Assembly: GCA_903831935.1 (NCBI GenBank) | Contig: CAIKZP010000053.1 | Location: 1-64,000, forward strand | Source: an uncultured Bacteroidota bacterium | GTDB lineage: Bacteria; Bacteroidota; Bacteroidia; Chitinophagales; Chitinophagaceae | Length of the DNA: 64,000 bases | Reading direction: 5' to 3' | In this document: piece after piece, positions 27,326 to 35,743 of the stretch | How the letters are laid out: each line of letters opens with the position of its first letter | Numbering within the stretch: the stretch's first letter is position 1 | Position numbers and translations under genes: made by a program | The notes under the pieces: model-generated | Database searches by the model: none | Told to the model about the DNA's origin: nothing | The model's input: the letters and a program-made list of their open reading frames with translations, nothing else

Positions 27326-28213
27326 ATGCTAGCCAGTTTTGAACAAGAAAAAAACCTCAAAGCATCTGCCATTACCTTGGCGGTTTGTTTGCTCTTGTTT
27401 TTGGCTTTCTATTTTTTAAAATGGACACTACCTCAAATACCAATACCTACTGCGGGAGAAGGTATTGAAGTTAACTTAGGAAATAGCGAAACAGGCTTGG
27501 GCGATATTGCACCACAATCACCTGGAAATCCATCGGTAGCTGAAGATCCAATTACAAGCCCTCCCCCTAGTGTAAAACCTGTTCCTACAACTCAAAATAT
27601 TACGGCTGATGATAATGGCGAAGAAGCGGTAAACACAAAAGCCAAAACAGTTACAAAACCTTTACCAAAACCTGTTGAAAAAATTACAGAAACAGTTAAG
27701 CCTATAACCAAACAACCTATTGCTCCTGTTGTTGCTGCTCCTACACCACCAAAGCCAAAAGCAATTTTTAAAGGAGGCACCAGCACTACTACTAGTGGCA
27801 ATGGTGCAGACACTTATAATGCTGTAAATAACCAAGGTATTGCTGGCGGTAAGGGCGACCAAGGAAATCCTAATGGCAACCCTAATTCAGATAGTTACAA
27901 AGGCAATGCAGCCAGTGGAAATGGAGGAGAAGGTAATGGCGTAAGTATTAGAAGTGGACTTGATGGTAGAAGAATTACTAGGCTTCCTAGTTTTGAAGAT
28001 GACTTTAATGAAAATGCCAAAGTAGCTATAGATATTACGGTAGACCAAGCGGGAAATATTATTGCGGCAGTAGTAAATCCAAAAGGAACAACTACTATCA
28101 ATCAAGCCATTAGAAATATTGCCATTAAAAAAGCAAAAACAATCAAATTGAATGCGGGTAATGATGCCGAACAAACCGGCACGCTTGTTTTTAGTTTCAA
28201 ACTGCGAGGGTAA
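27326..28213 (+). CDS. TonB-like energy-transducing protein
   Basis: A 295-residue protein with a single membrane helix (about residues 15-32), a long Pro/Lys/Thr-rich and then Gly/Asn-rich periplasmic linker (about 60-205) and a C-terminal TonB-type domain ('VAIDITVDQAGNIIAAVV' ... 'TGTLVFSFKL'). It would couple proton-motive force from an ExbB/ExbD motor, not encoded in this window, to outer-membrane transporters. It lies directly before folC, an arrangement I believe is frequent in this phylum. No specific partner can be named. Confidence 0.75.
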   Translation: MLASFEQEKNLKASAITLAVCLLLFLAFYFLKWTLPQIPIPTAGEGIEVNLGNSETGLGDIAPQSPGNPSVAEDPITSPPPSVKPVPTTQNITADDNGEEAVNTKAKTVTKPLPKPVEKITETVKPITKQPIAPVVAAPTPPKPKAIFKGGTSTTTSGNGADTYNAVNNQGIAGGKGDQGNPNGNPNSDSYKGNAASGNGGEGNGVSIRSGLDGRRITRLPSFEDDFNENAKVAIDITVDQAGNIIAAVVNPKGTTTINQAIRNIAIKKAKTIKLNAGNDAEQTGTLVFSFKLRG

Positions 28214-28240
28214 TTTATCCTGCATAATTTTGTGTTGAAA

Positions 28241-29527
28241 ATGAACTACCAAGAAACCCTAGACTATTTATTTGCTGCGCTGCCCATGTTTAGTAAATTG
28301 GGGGAATCTGCCTACAAAAAAGACCTTACTAATACCATTCTTTTGTGTGATGCCATTGGCAATCCGCAACAAAAATTTAAAACCATTCATGTTGCAGGAA
28401 CCAATGGCAAAGGCTCTACAAGCCATATGCTAGCAGCCATCTTACAAACTGCTGGTTATAAAACAGGATTATATACATCACCACATTTAAAAGATTTTAG
28501 AGAGCGTATTAAAATAAACGGACAAGTTTGTGAAGAAGATTTTGTGGTGGACTTCACTAGTAGAATTCAACCCTTGATTAAAACAATTGAGCCATCATTT
28601 TTTGAAATAACGGTGGCAATGGCATTTGATTATTTTGCTAAACATTCAGTAGATATTGCCATCATAGAAGTTGGATTAGGCGGTAGACTAGACAGTACCA
28701 ATATCATTGTTCCTGAATTAAGTATCATTACCAATATTGGTTGGGATCATATGAATTTGTTGGGCAATAGTTTAGAATTAATTGCAGCAGAGAAAGCGGG
28801 AATTATTAAACAAAATATACCTGTAGTTATTGGCGAAACCATTCCAGAAAGCAAACCAATTTTTGAAGCCAAAGCATTGGAATTAAACGCACCAATCCAC
28901 TGGGCATCTGAACAAAGATGGGTTAGTGATTTTGAAAACATTGGACATTTATTACAGGTAACTATCGCAGAAAATTCAACCGACCAACGGCACCAATACC
29001 AATTAGATTTGCCTGGGTATTATCAAACAAAAAATCTCTTAACTGTTTTAAGTGCCGTTGCAGTATTACAAGAACTTGGTTGGAAAATAGACTACCCTAC
29101 TATTCAAAAAGCATTGGCAGATTCCAAAAAAATTAATGGCTTACACGGCCGTTGGGAAATTGTGCAAGAGCATCCACTATTGGTATTAGACGTTGGCCAC
29201 AATGAAGATGGCATTAAACAAATTGTAGCACAATTAGAACTTGTTGCAAAAGCACAAGTTCATATTATAATAGGCATGGTAAAAGACAAGGAAATTGACA
29301 AAGTGTTAAACCTACTTCCTAAAAATGCGCAATATTATTTTACCAAGGCACAAATCCCTAGGGCACTTGATCAACATATATTACTTGAAAAAGCAGCAGC
29401 ATACGATTTACACGGAACGAGTTACGAAGATGTTAATGTAGCTATTCAATCTGCAAAAGACCATGCAAAAAAAGATGATCTTATTTTAGTTTGCGGCAGT
29501 GTATTTGTAATTGGAGAAGTGCATTAA
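28241..29527 (+). CDS. folC: Folylpolyglutamate synthase / dihydrofolate synthase
   Basis: A 428-residue Mur-ligase-family enzyme that adds glutamate to dihydropteroate and to folates. The P-loop is 'HVAGTNGKGSTSHMLAAIL' and the Mur-type glycine-rich block is 'IEVGLGGRLDSTN'. The ATG at 28241 ('MNYQETLDYLFAALPMF') is preferred to a GTG three codons upstream. It ends seven bases before the convergent NUDIX gene. Confidence 0.92.
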   Translation: MNYQETLDYLFAALPMFSKLGESAYKKDLTNTILLCDAIGNPQQKFKTIHVAGTNGKGSTSHMLAAILQTAGYKTGLYTSPHLKDFRERIKINGQVCEEDFVVDFTSRIQPLIKTIEPSFFEITVAMAFDYFAKHSVDIAIIEVGLGGRLDSTNIIVPELSIITNIGWDHMNLLGNSLELIAAEKAGIIKQNIPVVIGETIPESKPIFEAKALELNAPIHWASEQRWVSDFENIGHLLQVTIAENSTDQRHQYQLDLPGYYQTKNLLTVLSAVAVLQELGWKIDYPTIQKALADSKKINGLHGRWEIVQEHPLLVLDVGHNEDGIKQIVAQLELVAKAQVHIIIGMVKDKEIDKVLNLLPKNAQYYFTKAQIPRALDQHILLEKAAAYDLHGTSYEDVNVAIQSAKDHAKKDDLILVCGSVFVIGEVH

Positions 29528-29534
29528 TAAGTAT

Positions 29535-30080
29535 TTACCAACTCATCCAATTCAAACGAATCATCGCTTGATAAATAGCACCTATTTGAACCCCATGCTG
29601 TAGTTTCCCTTCCATTAATAATTGCTTCAATTCAACTTGCGTATAGGTTTCAATGACTATGTCTTCAAACGCATCAAAATTTGTGATGGCTAATTGCTCG
29701 GCATTTCTAGCCAGGAAAAAATACGCTGTATTATTATGCAGTGCTGGATTTGGAGACACTTGGTATAAGAATTCAATTTCAGTAGATACATATCCAGTTT
29801 CTTCTTGCATTTCACGAATGGCCGAGTCTTGCGGCGACTCACCAATTTCTAAAACACCTCCTGGCAATTCCAAAGTGGTTGATCCTTTTCCGTGTCGATA
29901 TTGGCGAACCAATACAATTTTTTCTTCTTTAGTAATGATAACCATATTGGTCCAACTTGGCATCTCCAACACATAATAAGGTGTCATGATTCTGCCATCG
30001 GGCATCATACATTTATCGGCCCTAGCTTGAAACCAATGGTCTTTAAAAACATAACTAGATTCCAATACTTTCCAATCCAT
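29535..30080 (-). CDS. NUDIX hydrolase
   Basis: A 181-residue NUDIX enzyme. The Nudix box reads 'GGVLEIGESPQDSAI' followed by 'REMQEETGY', with the REx2EExG core intact for magnesium binding. The rest resembles ADP-ribose pyrophosphatases ('IVLVRQYRHGKGSTTLELP'), so hydrolysis of ADP-ribose or a related nucleotide sugar is likely but not proven. Last gene of the minus-strand set beginning with fbp. Confidence 0.83.
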   Translation of the reverse strand: MDWKVLESSYVFKDHWFQARADKCMMPDGRIMTPYYVLEMPSWTNMVIITKEEKIVLVRQYRHGKGSTTLELPGGVLEIGESPQDSAIREMQEETGYVSTEIEFLYQVSPNPALHNNTAYFFLARNAEQLAITNFDAFEDIVIETYTQVELKQLLMEGKLQHGVQIGAIYQAMIRLNWMSW

Positions 30081-30100
30081 AATTTTATGCTATCAGTTTT

Positions 30101-30628
30101 CTACCAATTATTTCTTTCGCGCAAATTATTTATATGTGCTACATGATGATTACCGTGCCAAGCATATATTCCCATTAAAGTCCAAATGCTCATATCACTA
30201 TTTTTTGCTGGATGAAAAACTAAACGTTGAAACTGTTCTTCGGTTAATTCTTTTAAAGTTGCCACCAAACGTATATGCAATGCGTGTAATAAAGTGATAG
30301 ATACATTTATAGGCACCATATCATTATCAGGTAGTTCAGCCCATGCGTTTTCGTCATAAGGCTTAATGGTAGGCTTGTTTTCAGTGATAGCTAATTTAAT
30401 GCGGAAATAAGCATTCATATGACTATCTGCCAAATGATGTACTACTTGTTTTACATTCCATCCACCTTCTCTGTATGGTGTTTCTAATTGTGCTTCATCT
30501 AAATTAATAATGGCTCTTTCTAATGAAGTTGCTAAAAATTGTAAATCTAAAATCCAAGCTTTTTTCTGTTCTACAGAATAAGGTTGTGGAGTAAATCTAC
30601 CTATTGGATATTTTAAATCTGCATTCAT
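30101..30628 (-). CDS. DinB/YfiT-family metal-dependent protein
   Basis: A 175-residue four-helix DinB-superfamily protein of the YfiT type. The metal-binding histidines are seen in 'VVHHLADSHMNAYFR' and 'YAWHGNHHVAHI'. In Firmicutes the family includes bacillithiol S-transferases (BstA); in this organism the thiol cofactor is unknown. The gene lies 20 bases before the NUDIX gene, 32 bases after the ABC ATPase. Confidence 0.82.
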   Translation of the reverse strand: MNADLKYPIGRFTPQPYSVEQKKAWILDLQFLATSLERAIINLDEAQLETPYREGGWNVKQVVHHLADSHMNAYFRIKLAITENKPTIKPYDENAWAELPDNDMVPINVSITLLHALHIRLVATLKELTEEQFQRLVFHPAKNSDMSIWTLMGIYAWHGNHHVAHINNLRERNNW

Positions 30629-30660
30629 GGTTAAATTATTTAATTATGTGAGATTATTTG

Positions 30661-31422
30661 TTAGTCTTCTTTTAAAACATGACCCGTTAAATGAATAAAT
30701 ACATCTTCTAAATTTGCTTGCTTCACTTCTTTGGGTCTTTCAAAACCAGTAGCAACCAATTCGTCAATTAATTTATCGGGAGAATTAAGTGCAATAATTT
30801 TTCCACTATCAATAATAGCTACCCTGTCACAAAGCACTTCCGCTTCATCCATATAGTGTGTGGTAATAATTACAGTTGTTCCTTGTGCGCGAATATTTTT
30901 TATCAATTCCCATAAATTCCTTCTAGCATGCGGGTCTAATCCTGTTGTGGGTTCATCTAAAAAAATAATTCTAGGTTTATTAATTAAAGAACTCGCTATT
31001 GAAAAGCGTTGCTTTTGTCCGCCACTCAACTCCTTGTATTTAGATTTTGCTTTGTCTCTTAAATTAACCGTATCCAATAAAGTAAGTGGGTCAATAGTTT
31101 CGTTATACAATCCTGCAAATAAATCTATGAGTTCCGTTAAATTTAAACTAGGATAAAATCCGGATGTTTGCAATTGCACACCAATGATTTTTTTTATTTC
31201 ATTGGGAAACGCATCTAGGTCTAAACCTGCAACAGTGACTTCTCCACTTGTTTTACTACGGAGTGTTTCAATGATTTCTAAGGTAGTAGATTTTCCAGCA
31301 CCGTTAGGCCCAAGCAATCCAAAAATTTCTCCTTCTAATACATTGAAGCTAATGCCTTTTACGGCTTCAAAATCGCCGTAATTTTTCTTAAGATCTTTAA
31401 CTGTTATAATGGTTTGACGCAT
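30661..31422 (-). CDS. ABC transporter ATP-binding protein
   Basis: A 253-residue ATPase with Walker A 'GPNGAGKST', signature 'LSGGQKQR', Walker B 'IIFLDEP' and the H-loop 'VIITTH'. The type resembles drug or lipid exporters of the ABC-2 class (DrrA/CcmA-like). No permease is next to it in this window, so its partner must be encoded elsewhere. It starts two bases after the stop of the preceding exported protein gene, so the two are one transcription unit. Confidence 0.9.
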   Translation of the reverse strand: MRQTIITVKDLKKNYGDFEAVKGISFNVLEGEIFGLLGPNGAGKSTTLEIIETLRSKTSGEVTVAGLDLDAFPNEIKKIIGVQLQTSGFYPSLNLTELIDLFAGLYNETIDPLTLLDTVNLRDKAKSKYKELSGGQKQRFSIASSLINKPRIIFLDEPTTGLDPHARRNLWELIKNIRAQGTTVIITTHYMDEAEVLCDRVAIIDSGKIIALNSPDKLIDELVATGFERPKEVKQANLEDVFIHLTGHVLKED

Positions 31423-31424
31423 AA

Positions 31425-31946
31425 CTAATTTTTTAAAGGCAAGCGAATCTGCAAATTATTTGGAGACTGAATCATTCCTACACTATTATTCATTTTATTG
31501 GATTGTACAGCAATTGCTCTTAATTGTTGCGCCGCAATATTATTTAACGCACCAGCTGTACCATTTAACAATAAGCCCCCACCTAATAAATACCAATTGA
31601 TTTTATATTCATTGTTGGTTCCTAATAAACCTACAATAGATGTTGCTGAACCAAGCACGGTTAGTATGGTTGCCCATGTTCTATTCTCTCGATATTGACT
31701 ATATAAAATGGTACTAGTAGGATCTTTCAATTGATCTACTAAATAATCTAATTGCTTTTTACCAGTGTATAATTTTCCATGATAAATTAGTGCAGGCTTT
31801 GTTAATACTGGAACGTAAGAAATTCCTTTAGAAACTTCATAATACTGCTGAGATTCAAAACTAGTAGGTTGTGCAAATGATGATTGCCCTATAAGTAAAA
31901 AAATTAGTGCAATGATAATTTTGCTAAATGCGTTTCTAAAATACAT
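31425..31946 (-). CDS. Exported protein of unknown function
   Basis: A 173-residue protein with a signal peptide (cut near residue 25, 'SSFAQ'). Two further hydrophobic stretches occur ('TWATILTVLGSATSIVGLLG' and 'WYLLGGGLLLNGTAGAL'), so it may be membrane-bound. No family recognised. It is followed after two bases by the ABC ATPase and lies 56 bases after fbp. Confidence 0.65.
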   Translation of the reverse strand: MYFRNAFSKIIIALIFLLIGQSSFAQPTSFESQQYYEVSKGISYVPVLTKPALIYHGKLYTGKKQLDYLVDQLKDPTSTILYSQYRENRTWATILTVLGSATSIVGLLGTNNEYKINWYLLGGGLLLNGTAGALNNIAAQQLRAIAVQSNKMNNSVGMIQSPNNLQIRLPLKN

Positions 31947-32002
31947 CTCAGTGATTGCTTCAATCTTTAATAAAATTCAGTCTAATCTTTAATAGTACAA
32001 AA

Positions 32003-33019
32003 TTAAAGATCTTCATCAATGTATGACTCTAATTCTTCCATCATATTTCTACTGCCAATAAATAACGAAGTTCTTTCGTGTATTTCGGTAGGCACAATGT
32101 CTAAAATACGCTGCTTACCATTGGTTGCCTTACCTCCAGCCACTTCAACAATAAAAGCAAAAGGATTTGCTTCATACAATAATCGAAGCTTTCCTGCTGG
32201 CTTGTCTTTGGTGGTTGGATACATAAAAATGCCTCCTTTAATAAGGTTTCTGTGTAAATCAGCTACCATACTTCCAATATAACGCTGCGAATAAGGACCA
32301 CCCGTTTCAACAGTTTTTTGTTGGCAAACATTAATGTATTTGCGAACACCTTCAGAGAACTGAAAGAAATTACCATGGTTTACTGAATAAAACTTTCCAG
32401 ATGGCGGACATTGAATATTAGGATGACTTAAAGAGAATTCTCCAATAGAAGGATCAAGTGTAAATCCATTCACTCCTCTGCGCGTTGCATAAACCATCAT
32501 GGTACTAGATCCATAAATGATATATCCTGCTGCAACTTGACGTACACCTGCTTGTAAAAAATCTGCTTGAGTACAGGGCGTCCCTTGTTCACTAACTCTT
32601 CTAAAAACGCTAAAAATGGTACCAATTGATACATTCACATCAATATTGCCACTTCCGTCTAAAGGGTCCATTAACACAACATACTTGCTATTATTACTAA
32701 TTTCGTCGTCGAAAACAACAAAATCATCTAACTCTTCGCTACCAACACCCGCACAACTAATACCATGCTTTAAAACGCCTACCATTTGGGTATTGGCAAA
32801 TAAATCTAATTTCTTTACATCTTCGCCTTGAACATTCACGCTACCTGCATCGCCCAAAATATCTACTAAGCCGGCTTTATTAACCTCTACATTAATGCGT
32901 TTTGCTGCTAAGCCAATATCACGCAACAAGGAACTTAATTCACCTGTTGCGTTTGGAATTTGTCGCAACTGTTGAATAGTAAATTCATCTAAGGTTAATA
33001 TATTCCGGTTGATAATCAT
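32003..33019 (-). CDS. fbp: Class I fructose-1,6-bisphosphatase
   Basis: A 338-residue class I FBPase that removes the 1-phosphate of fructose-1,6-bisphosphate in gluconeogenesis. Metal and substrate residues are visible in 'VLMDPLDGSGNIDVNVSIG' and 'KLRLLYEANPFAFIVEVAGG'. A TATCTTTA -7-like box (33038-33045) precedes the ATG by 18 bases. An aspartokinase-like gene is transcribed divergently upstream. Confidence 0.95.
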   Translation of the reverse strand: MIINRNILTLDEFTIQQLRQIPNATGELSSLLRDIGLAAKRINVEVNKAGLVDILGDAGSVNVQGEDVKKLDLFANTQMVGVLKHGISCAGVGSEELDDFVVFDDEISNNSKYVVLMDPLDGSGNIDVNVSIGTIFSVFRRVSEQGTPCTQADFLQAGVRQVAAGYIIYGSSTMMVYATRRGVNGFTLDPSIGEFSLSHPNIQCPPSGKFYSVNHGNFFQFSEGVRKYINVCQQKTVETGGPYSQRYIGSMVADLHRNLIKGGIFMYPTTKDKPAGKLRLLYEANPFAFIVEVAGGKATNGKQRILDIVPTEIHERTSLFIGSRNMMEELESYIDEDL

Positions 33020-33037
33020 ATACTTTATCTATTTATA

Positions 33038-33045
33038 TAAAGATA
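33038..33045 (-). promoter_or_regulatory. -7-like box of fbp
   Basis: Minus-strand TATCTTTA is one base from TAnnTTTG and sits 19 bases before the fbp start. No clear -33 TTG is present. Confidence 0.35.
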
Positions 33046-33101
33046 ATACCAGTAAGCATATCAACTACTATTTATTAGAATTATCCTTTAGTTAACTGGC
33101 T

Positions 33102-33109
33102 TATATTTG
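33102..33109 (+). promoter_or_regulatory. -7 box of the aspartokinase-like gene
   Basis: TATATTTG matches TAnnTTTG and lies 35 bases before the ATG at 33145. A functioning promoter would suggest the degenerate gene is still expressed. Confidence 0.5.
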
Positions 33110-33144
33110 CACTCGAATTTCAAATCTTATTAATATTTCAGCAC

Positions 33145-33801
33145 ATGCAAGCATTGGCATTAGCATCAAATAGAATAAATAATTTAGTGGAAATAAAAAA
33201 AATACCTGCAGAATTGTTGGCTGACCAAATATCTGAATTAGTATTAGTAATAGGTGCTGCAGAAAAAACAAACCAACAATTACAACAAATTAGTGAACAG
33301 TTTTTTGCACAAGAAAAAGAAGCAGCCCTTTCAATATTTCAACAATTAAAAGACAACCATTACATTCTTTGCAATGATTTAATGATTAGAGAAAATGAAA
33401 ATTGCAAACAACATTTAGCTGATTTTTTTACTGAAATTGAATGGCTGTTACACGACAATCCTGTAAGAAATTTTAATTATTACTCCGATCAAATTTTATG
33501 TTTAGGAGAATTATTAAGTAGTTGTATTATTAGTTATTATTTAAACGAAATAGGTATACAAAATACATGGGTAGACGCAAGAGATATGATTAGAACAGAC
33601 AATCATTTTACCAATGCTCAAATAAACACAACCATCACTTCTGAAAAAATTCGAACAATAATTTCAAACCCACTAAATGCTAGAATGCTTGTTACACAAA
33701 GCAATACAGGAGCTACAGACGATAATGAGAGCACCATTTTTGGAAGACTTGATGCAACAGATGCCACAGTTATTTTCAATACTGTTTTTAATAGAAATTA
33801 A
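33145..33801 (+). CDS. Degenerate aspartokinase-like protein
   Basis: A 218-residue protein that aligns with the first half of bacterial aspartate kinases: 'LVIGAAEKTNQQL' matches the usual 'VVVSAMGKTTNxL'; 'LCLGELLSSCIISYYLNEIG' and 'TWVDARDMIRTDNHF' match the substrate-binding core. The N-terminal KFGG motif is replaced ('MQALALASNRIN'), the 'GFIGST' region reads 'LVTQSNTGAT', and 'TLGRxGSDYTA' reads 'IFGRLDATDATV'. It stops there, so the rest of the kinase and the ACT domains are absent, and the convergent gene leaves no room for them. Catalysis is very unlikely. It may be a regulatory relic or a repurposed protein. Confidence 0.75.
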   Translation: MQALALASNRINNLVEIKKIPAELLADQISELVLVIGAAEKTNQQLQQISEQFFAQEKEAALSIFQQLKDNHYILCNDLMIRENENCKQHLADFFTEIEWLLHDNPVRNFNYYSDQILCLGELLSSCIISYYLNEIGIQNTWVDARDMIRTDNHFTNAQINTTITSEKIRTIISNPLNARMLVTQSNTGATDDNESTIFGRLDATDATVIFNTVFNRN

Positions 33802-34550
33802 TACAACTCATAGCTACCTTCTTTATTGATGGCAATTACAGGTAACTTTTTAAATTGCTCAAAAAAATCAAATACCATTTTTAGTTTGTTTGAAAATTTC
33901 TGATACACCAAATTTGTTGTTGAATTTTTTATTAAATAATCCTGACTTTTTTCTACACTATAATTGATTGGAAAAATATGCACTGGTATAAAATCTTGTC
34001 CAGCAGATTTTGCATAGGCAGCTAACAAGTATAACTCTTCTATTTGCTCGTCTTGTAATGGAATACATCCTTGTGTTACACAACTTCCATGGATAAAAAT
34101 ATTATTCCCTGGCATGCGAGGGTCACTGAGCATTTGATCTGAAGTATTTGGATAGTTTAAACCCAAAGACAAGTGGTAATTACTTTTAGGATTAAACTCA
34201 TTTACATAATAAAATCCTTCTGGCACCTGATAGTCTCCAACTATTCGTTTAGGCCCAATGCTACCAGATAAGGCACAAACCTTATATGTTTTAAATAAAC
34301 TAAATGTATCTGCCATTGAATTTCTGGCCCAAACTTCTAGTTTACTATCGTACTTAAAACTTCTTAAATAAATTTGTTTGGGAGGCCACTGCAAATGCTT
34401 ATCCTCATATTCTTTTTTTAATATTTCATTTTTGCTGGACAAGGCCGTTTGCACCCTTGGAAAGCTCTTTTGGTTTTCAATAAAAGGCTTTTGAGCAAGT
34501 GTACTACTTACAAAAATTAAACCCAATAAAAAAACAACCAATCGTTTCAT
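33798..34550 (-). CDS. L,D-transpeptidase (YafK/ErfK-like)
   Basis: A 250-residue exported protein: signal peptide to about residue 19 ('FVSSTLAQ') and a YkuD-type catalytic domain. The active-site block is 'IFIHGSCVTQGCIPL' with His154 and Cys162. Such enzymes cross-link peptidoglycan or attach or release outer-membrane lipoproteins; the YafK type is closest, as seen from the long N-terminal region and the 'GxxxVPEGFY' segment. The ATG at 34550 is only five bases beyond a -7 box (34556-34563). Confidence 0.8.
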   Translation of the reverse strand: MKRLVVFLLGLIFVSSTLAQKPFIENQKSFPRVQTALSSKNEILKKEYEDKHLQWPPKQIYLRSFKYDSKLEVWARNSMADTFSLFKTYKVCALSGSIGPKRIVGDYQVPEGFYYVNEFNPKSNYHLSLGLNYPNTSDQMLSDPRMPGNNIFIHGSCVTQGCIPLQDEQIEELYLLAAYAKSAGQDFIPVHIFPINYSVEKSQDYLIKNSTTNLVYQKFSNKLKMVFDFFEQFKKLPVIAINKEGSYELY

Positions 34551-34555
34551 AGAAT

Positions 34556-34563
34556 CAAAAATA
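34556..34563 (-). promoter_or_regulatory. -7 box of the L,D-transpeptidase gene
   Basis: Minus-strand TATTTTTG fits TAnnTTTG and ends five bases before the ATG at 34550, which would give a leaderless or near-leaderless transcript. Confidence 0.45.
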
Positions 34564-34617
34564 GCGATTCATTAAATATTTAAACAGGATAGTTATCTTA
34601 GCGGCTTAATTTGTTAC

Positions 34618-35739
34618 ATGAAAGTAGGTATTTTAGGAGGAGGTCAACTAGGAAGAATGCTATTGCAAGCCGCAGCCAACTACACAGTAGAAACTTTTGT
34701 ACTAGAAAACGACTCAAATTGTCCAGCAGCGCATCTATGCCACCATTTTATAAAGGGGGATATTAAAGATTTTAATACCGTCTATGAATTTGGTAAAAAT
34801 TTAGATGCCATTACTATTGAAATTGAGGCCGTAAATATTGAAGCCCTCGAAAAATTAGCCTCAGAAGGAGTTAAAATTTACCCTAACCCTGCTGCCATAC
34901 GCATAATCAAAAACAAAATCACCCAAAAAGAATTTTATAAAAACAACGAAATACCCTCTCCTAACTTTTTAATAACCAACTCATTAGAAGAGTTATCAGC
35001 ACAAACCAAGTTCTTACCTGCAGTGCATAAAATTGGCGAAGGTGGTTACGATGGAAAGGGTGTTCAGGTACTAATTGAAGCAACAGATATAGCCAAAGGA
35101 TTTGACGCACCATCAGTACTTGAAAAAATGGTAGATATTCAAAAAGAAATTGCTTTAATTATTGCAGTTAATGATAAAGGCGAAACGGCTATTTATCCTG
35201 CAGCAGAAATGCTAGTGAACCAACAATTGAACTTACTAGATTACCAAGTTTCTCCTGCACGTTTACCCGAAAATATTTTATGGAAAGCAGAAGCCATTGC
35301 ACTAAAAGTGGCTAAATCATTAAATAGTCCTGGTTTATTTGCAGTAGAATTATTTGTAGATCCTCAAGGAAATGTTTGGGTAAACGAAACCGCACCAAGG
35401 GTACACAACAGTGGACACCATACCATAGAAGCAAATTACTGCAGTCAATACGATATGTTATGGCGAATTATTCTAAATTATCCATTGGGCAATACAGATC
35501 CTATTATGCCATCGGCAATTGTGAATTTATTAGGGGCTCCAGAACAAAATGGAAAAGCTATTTATAAAGGTTTAGAAGAAGTATTGCGTATGGATCAAGT
35601 TTTTGTACACCTCTATGGAAAAACACATACCAAACCAGGTAGAAAAATGGGGCATGTAACCATTATTAGTTCAGACTACCAAGACCTTATTCATCAAGCG
35701 AATAAAATAAAACATTTGCTAGAAGTCAATGCAGAATAG
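34618..35739 (+). CDS. purK: 5-(carboxyamino)imidazole ribonucleotide synthase
   Basis: A 373-residue ATP-grasp enzyme that carboxylates AIR to N5-CAIR in purine synthesis. Seen: 'GILGGGQLGRMLLQAA' at the start, the ATP-grasp loop 'KIGEGGYDGKGVQVL', and 'FAVELFVDPQGNVWVNETAPRVHNSGH' region residues (metal and substrate binding). Full length for the family. It is convergent with the DUF3078 gene, leaving four bases between the stops. Confidence 0.95.
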   Translation: MKVGILGGGQLGRMLLQAAANYTVETFVLENDSNCPAAHLCHHFIKGDIKDFNTVYEFGKNLDAITIEIEAVNIEALEKLASEGVKIYPNPAAIRIIKNKITQKEFYKNNEIPSPNFLITNSLEELSAQTKFLPAVHKIGEGGYDGKGVQVLIEATDIAKGFDAPSVLEKMVDIQKEIALIIAVNDKGETAIYPAAEMLVNQQLNLLDYQVSPARLPENILWKAEAIALKVAKSLNSPGLFAVELFVDPQGNVWVNETAPRVHNSGHHTIEANYCSQYDMLWRIILNYPLGNTDPIMPSAIVNLLGAPEQNGKAIYKGLEEVLRMDQVFVHLYGKTHTKPGRKMGHVTIISSDYQDLIHQANKIKHLLEVNAE

Positions 35740-35743
35740 CATT

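Noticed and set aside
27592..28252. Several antisense frames over the TonB-like gene
   Set aside because: They result from the repetitive Gly/Pro/Asn codons of the linker; none has a start site or a family match.
30661..31422. The ABC ATPase as part of a resistance cassette
   Set aside because: No permease or regulator is adjacent; the neighbours are ordinary enzymes.
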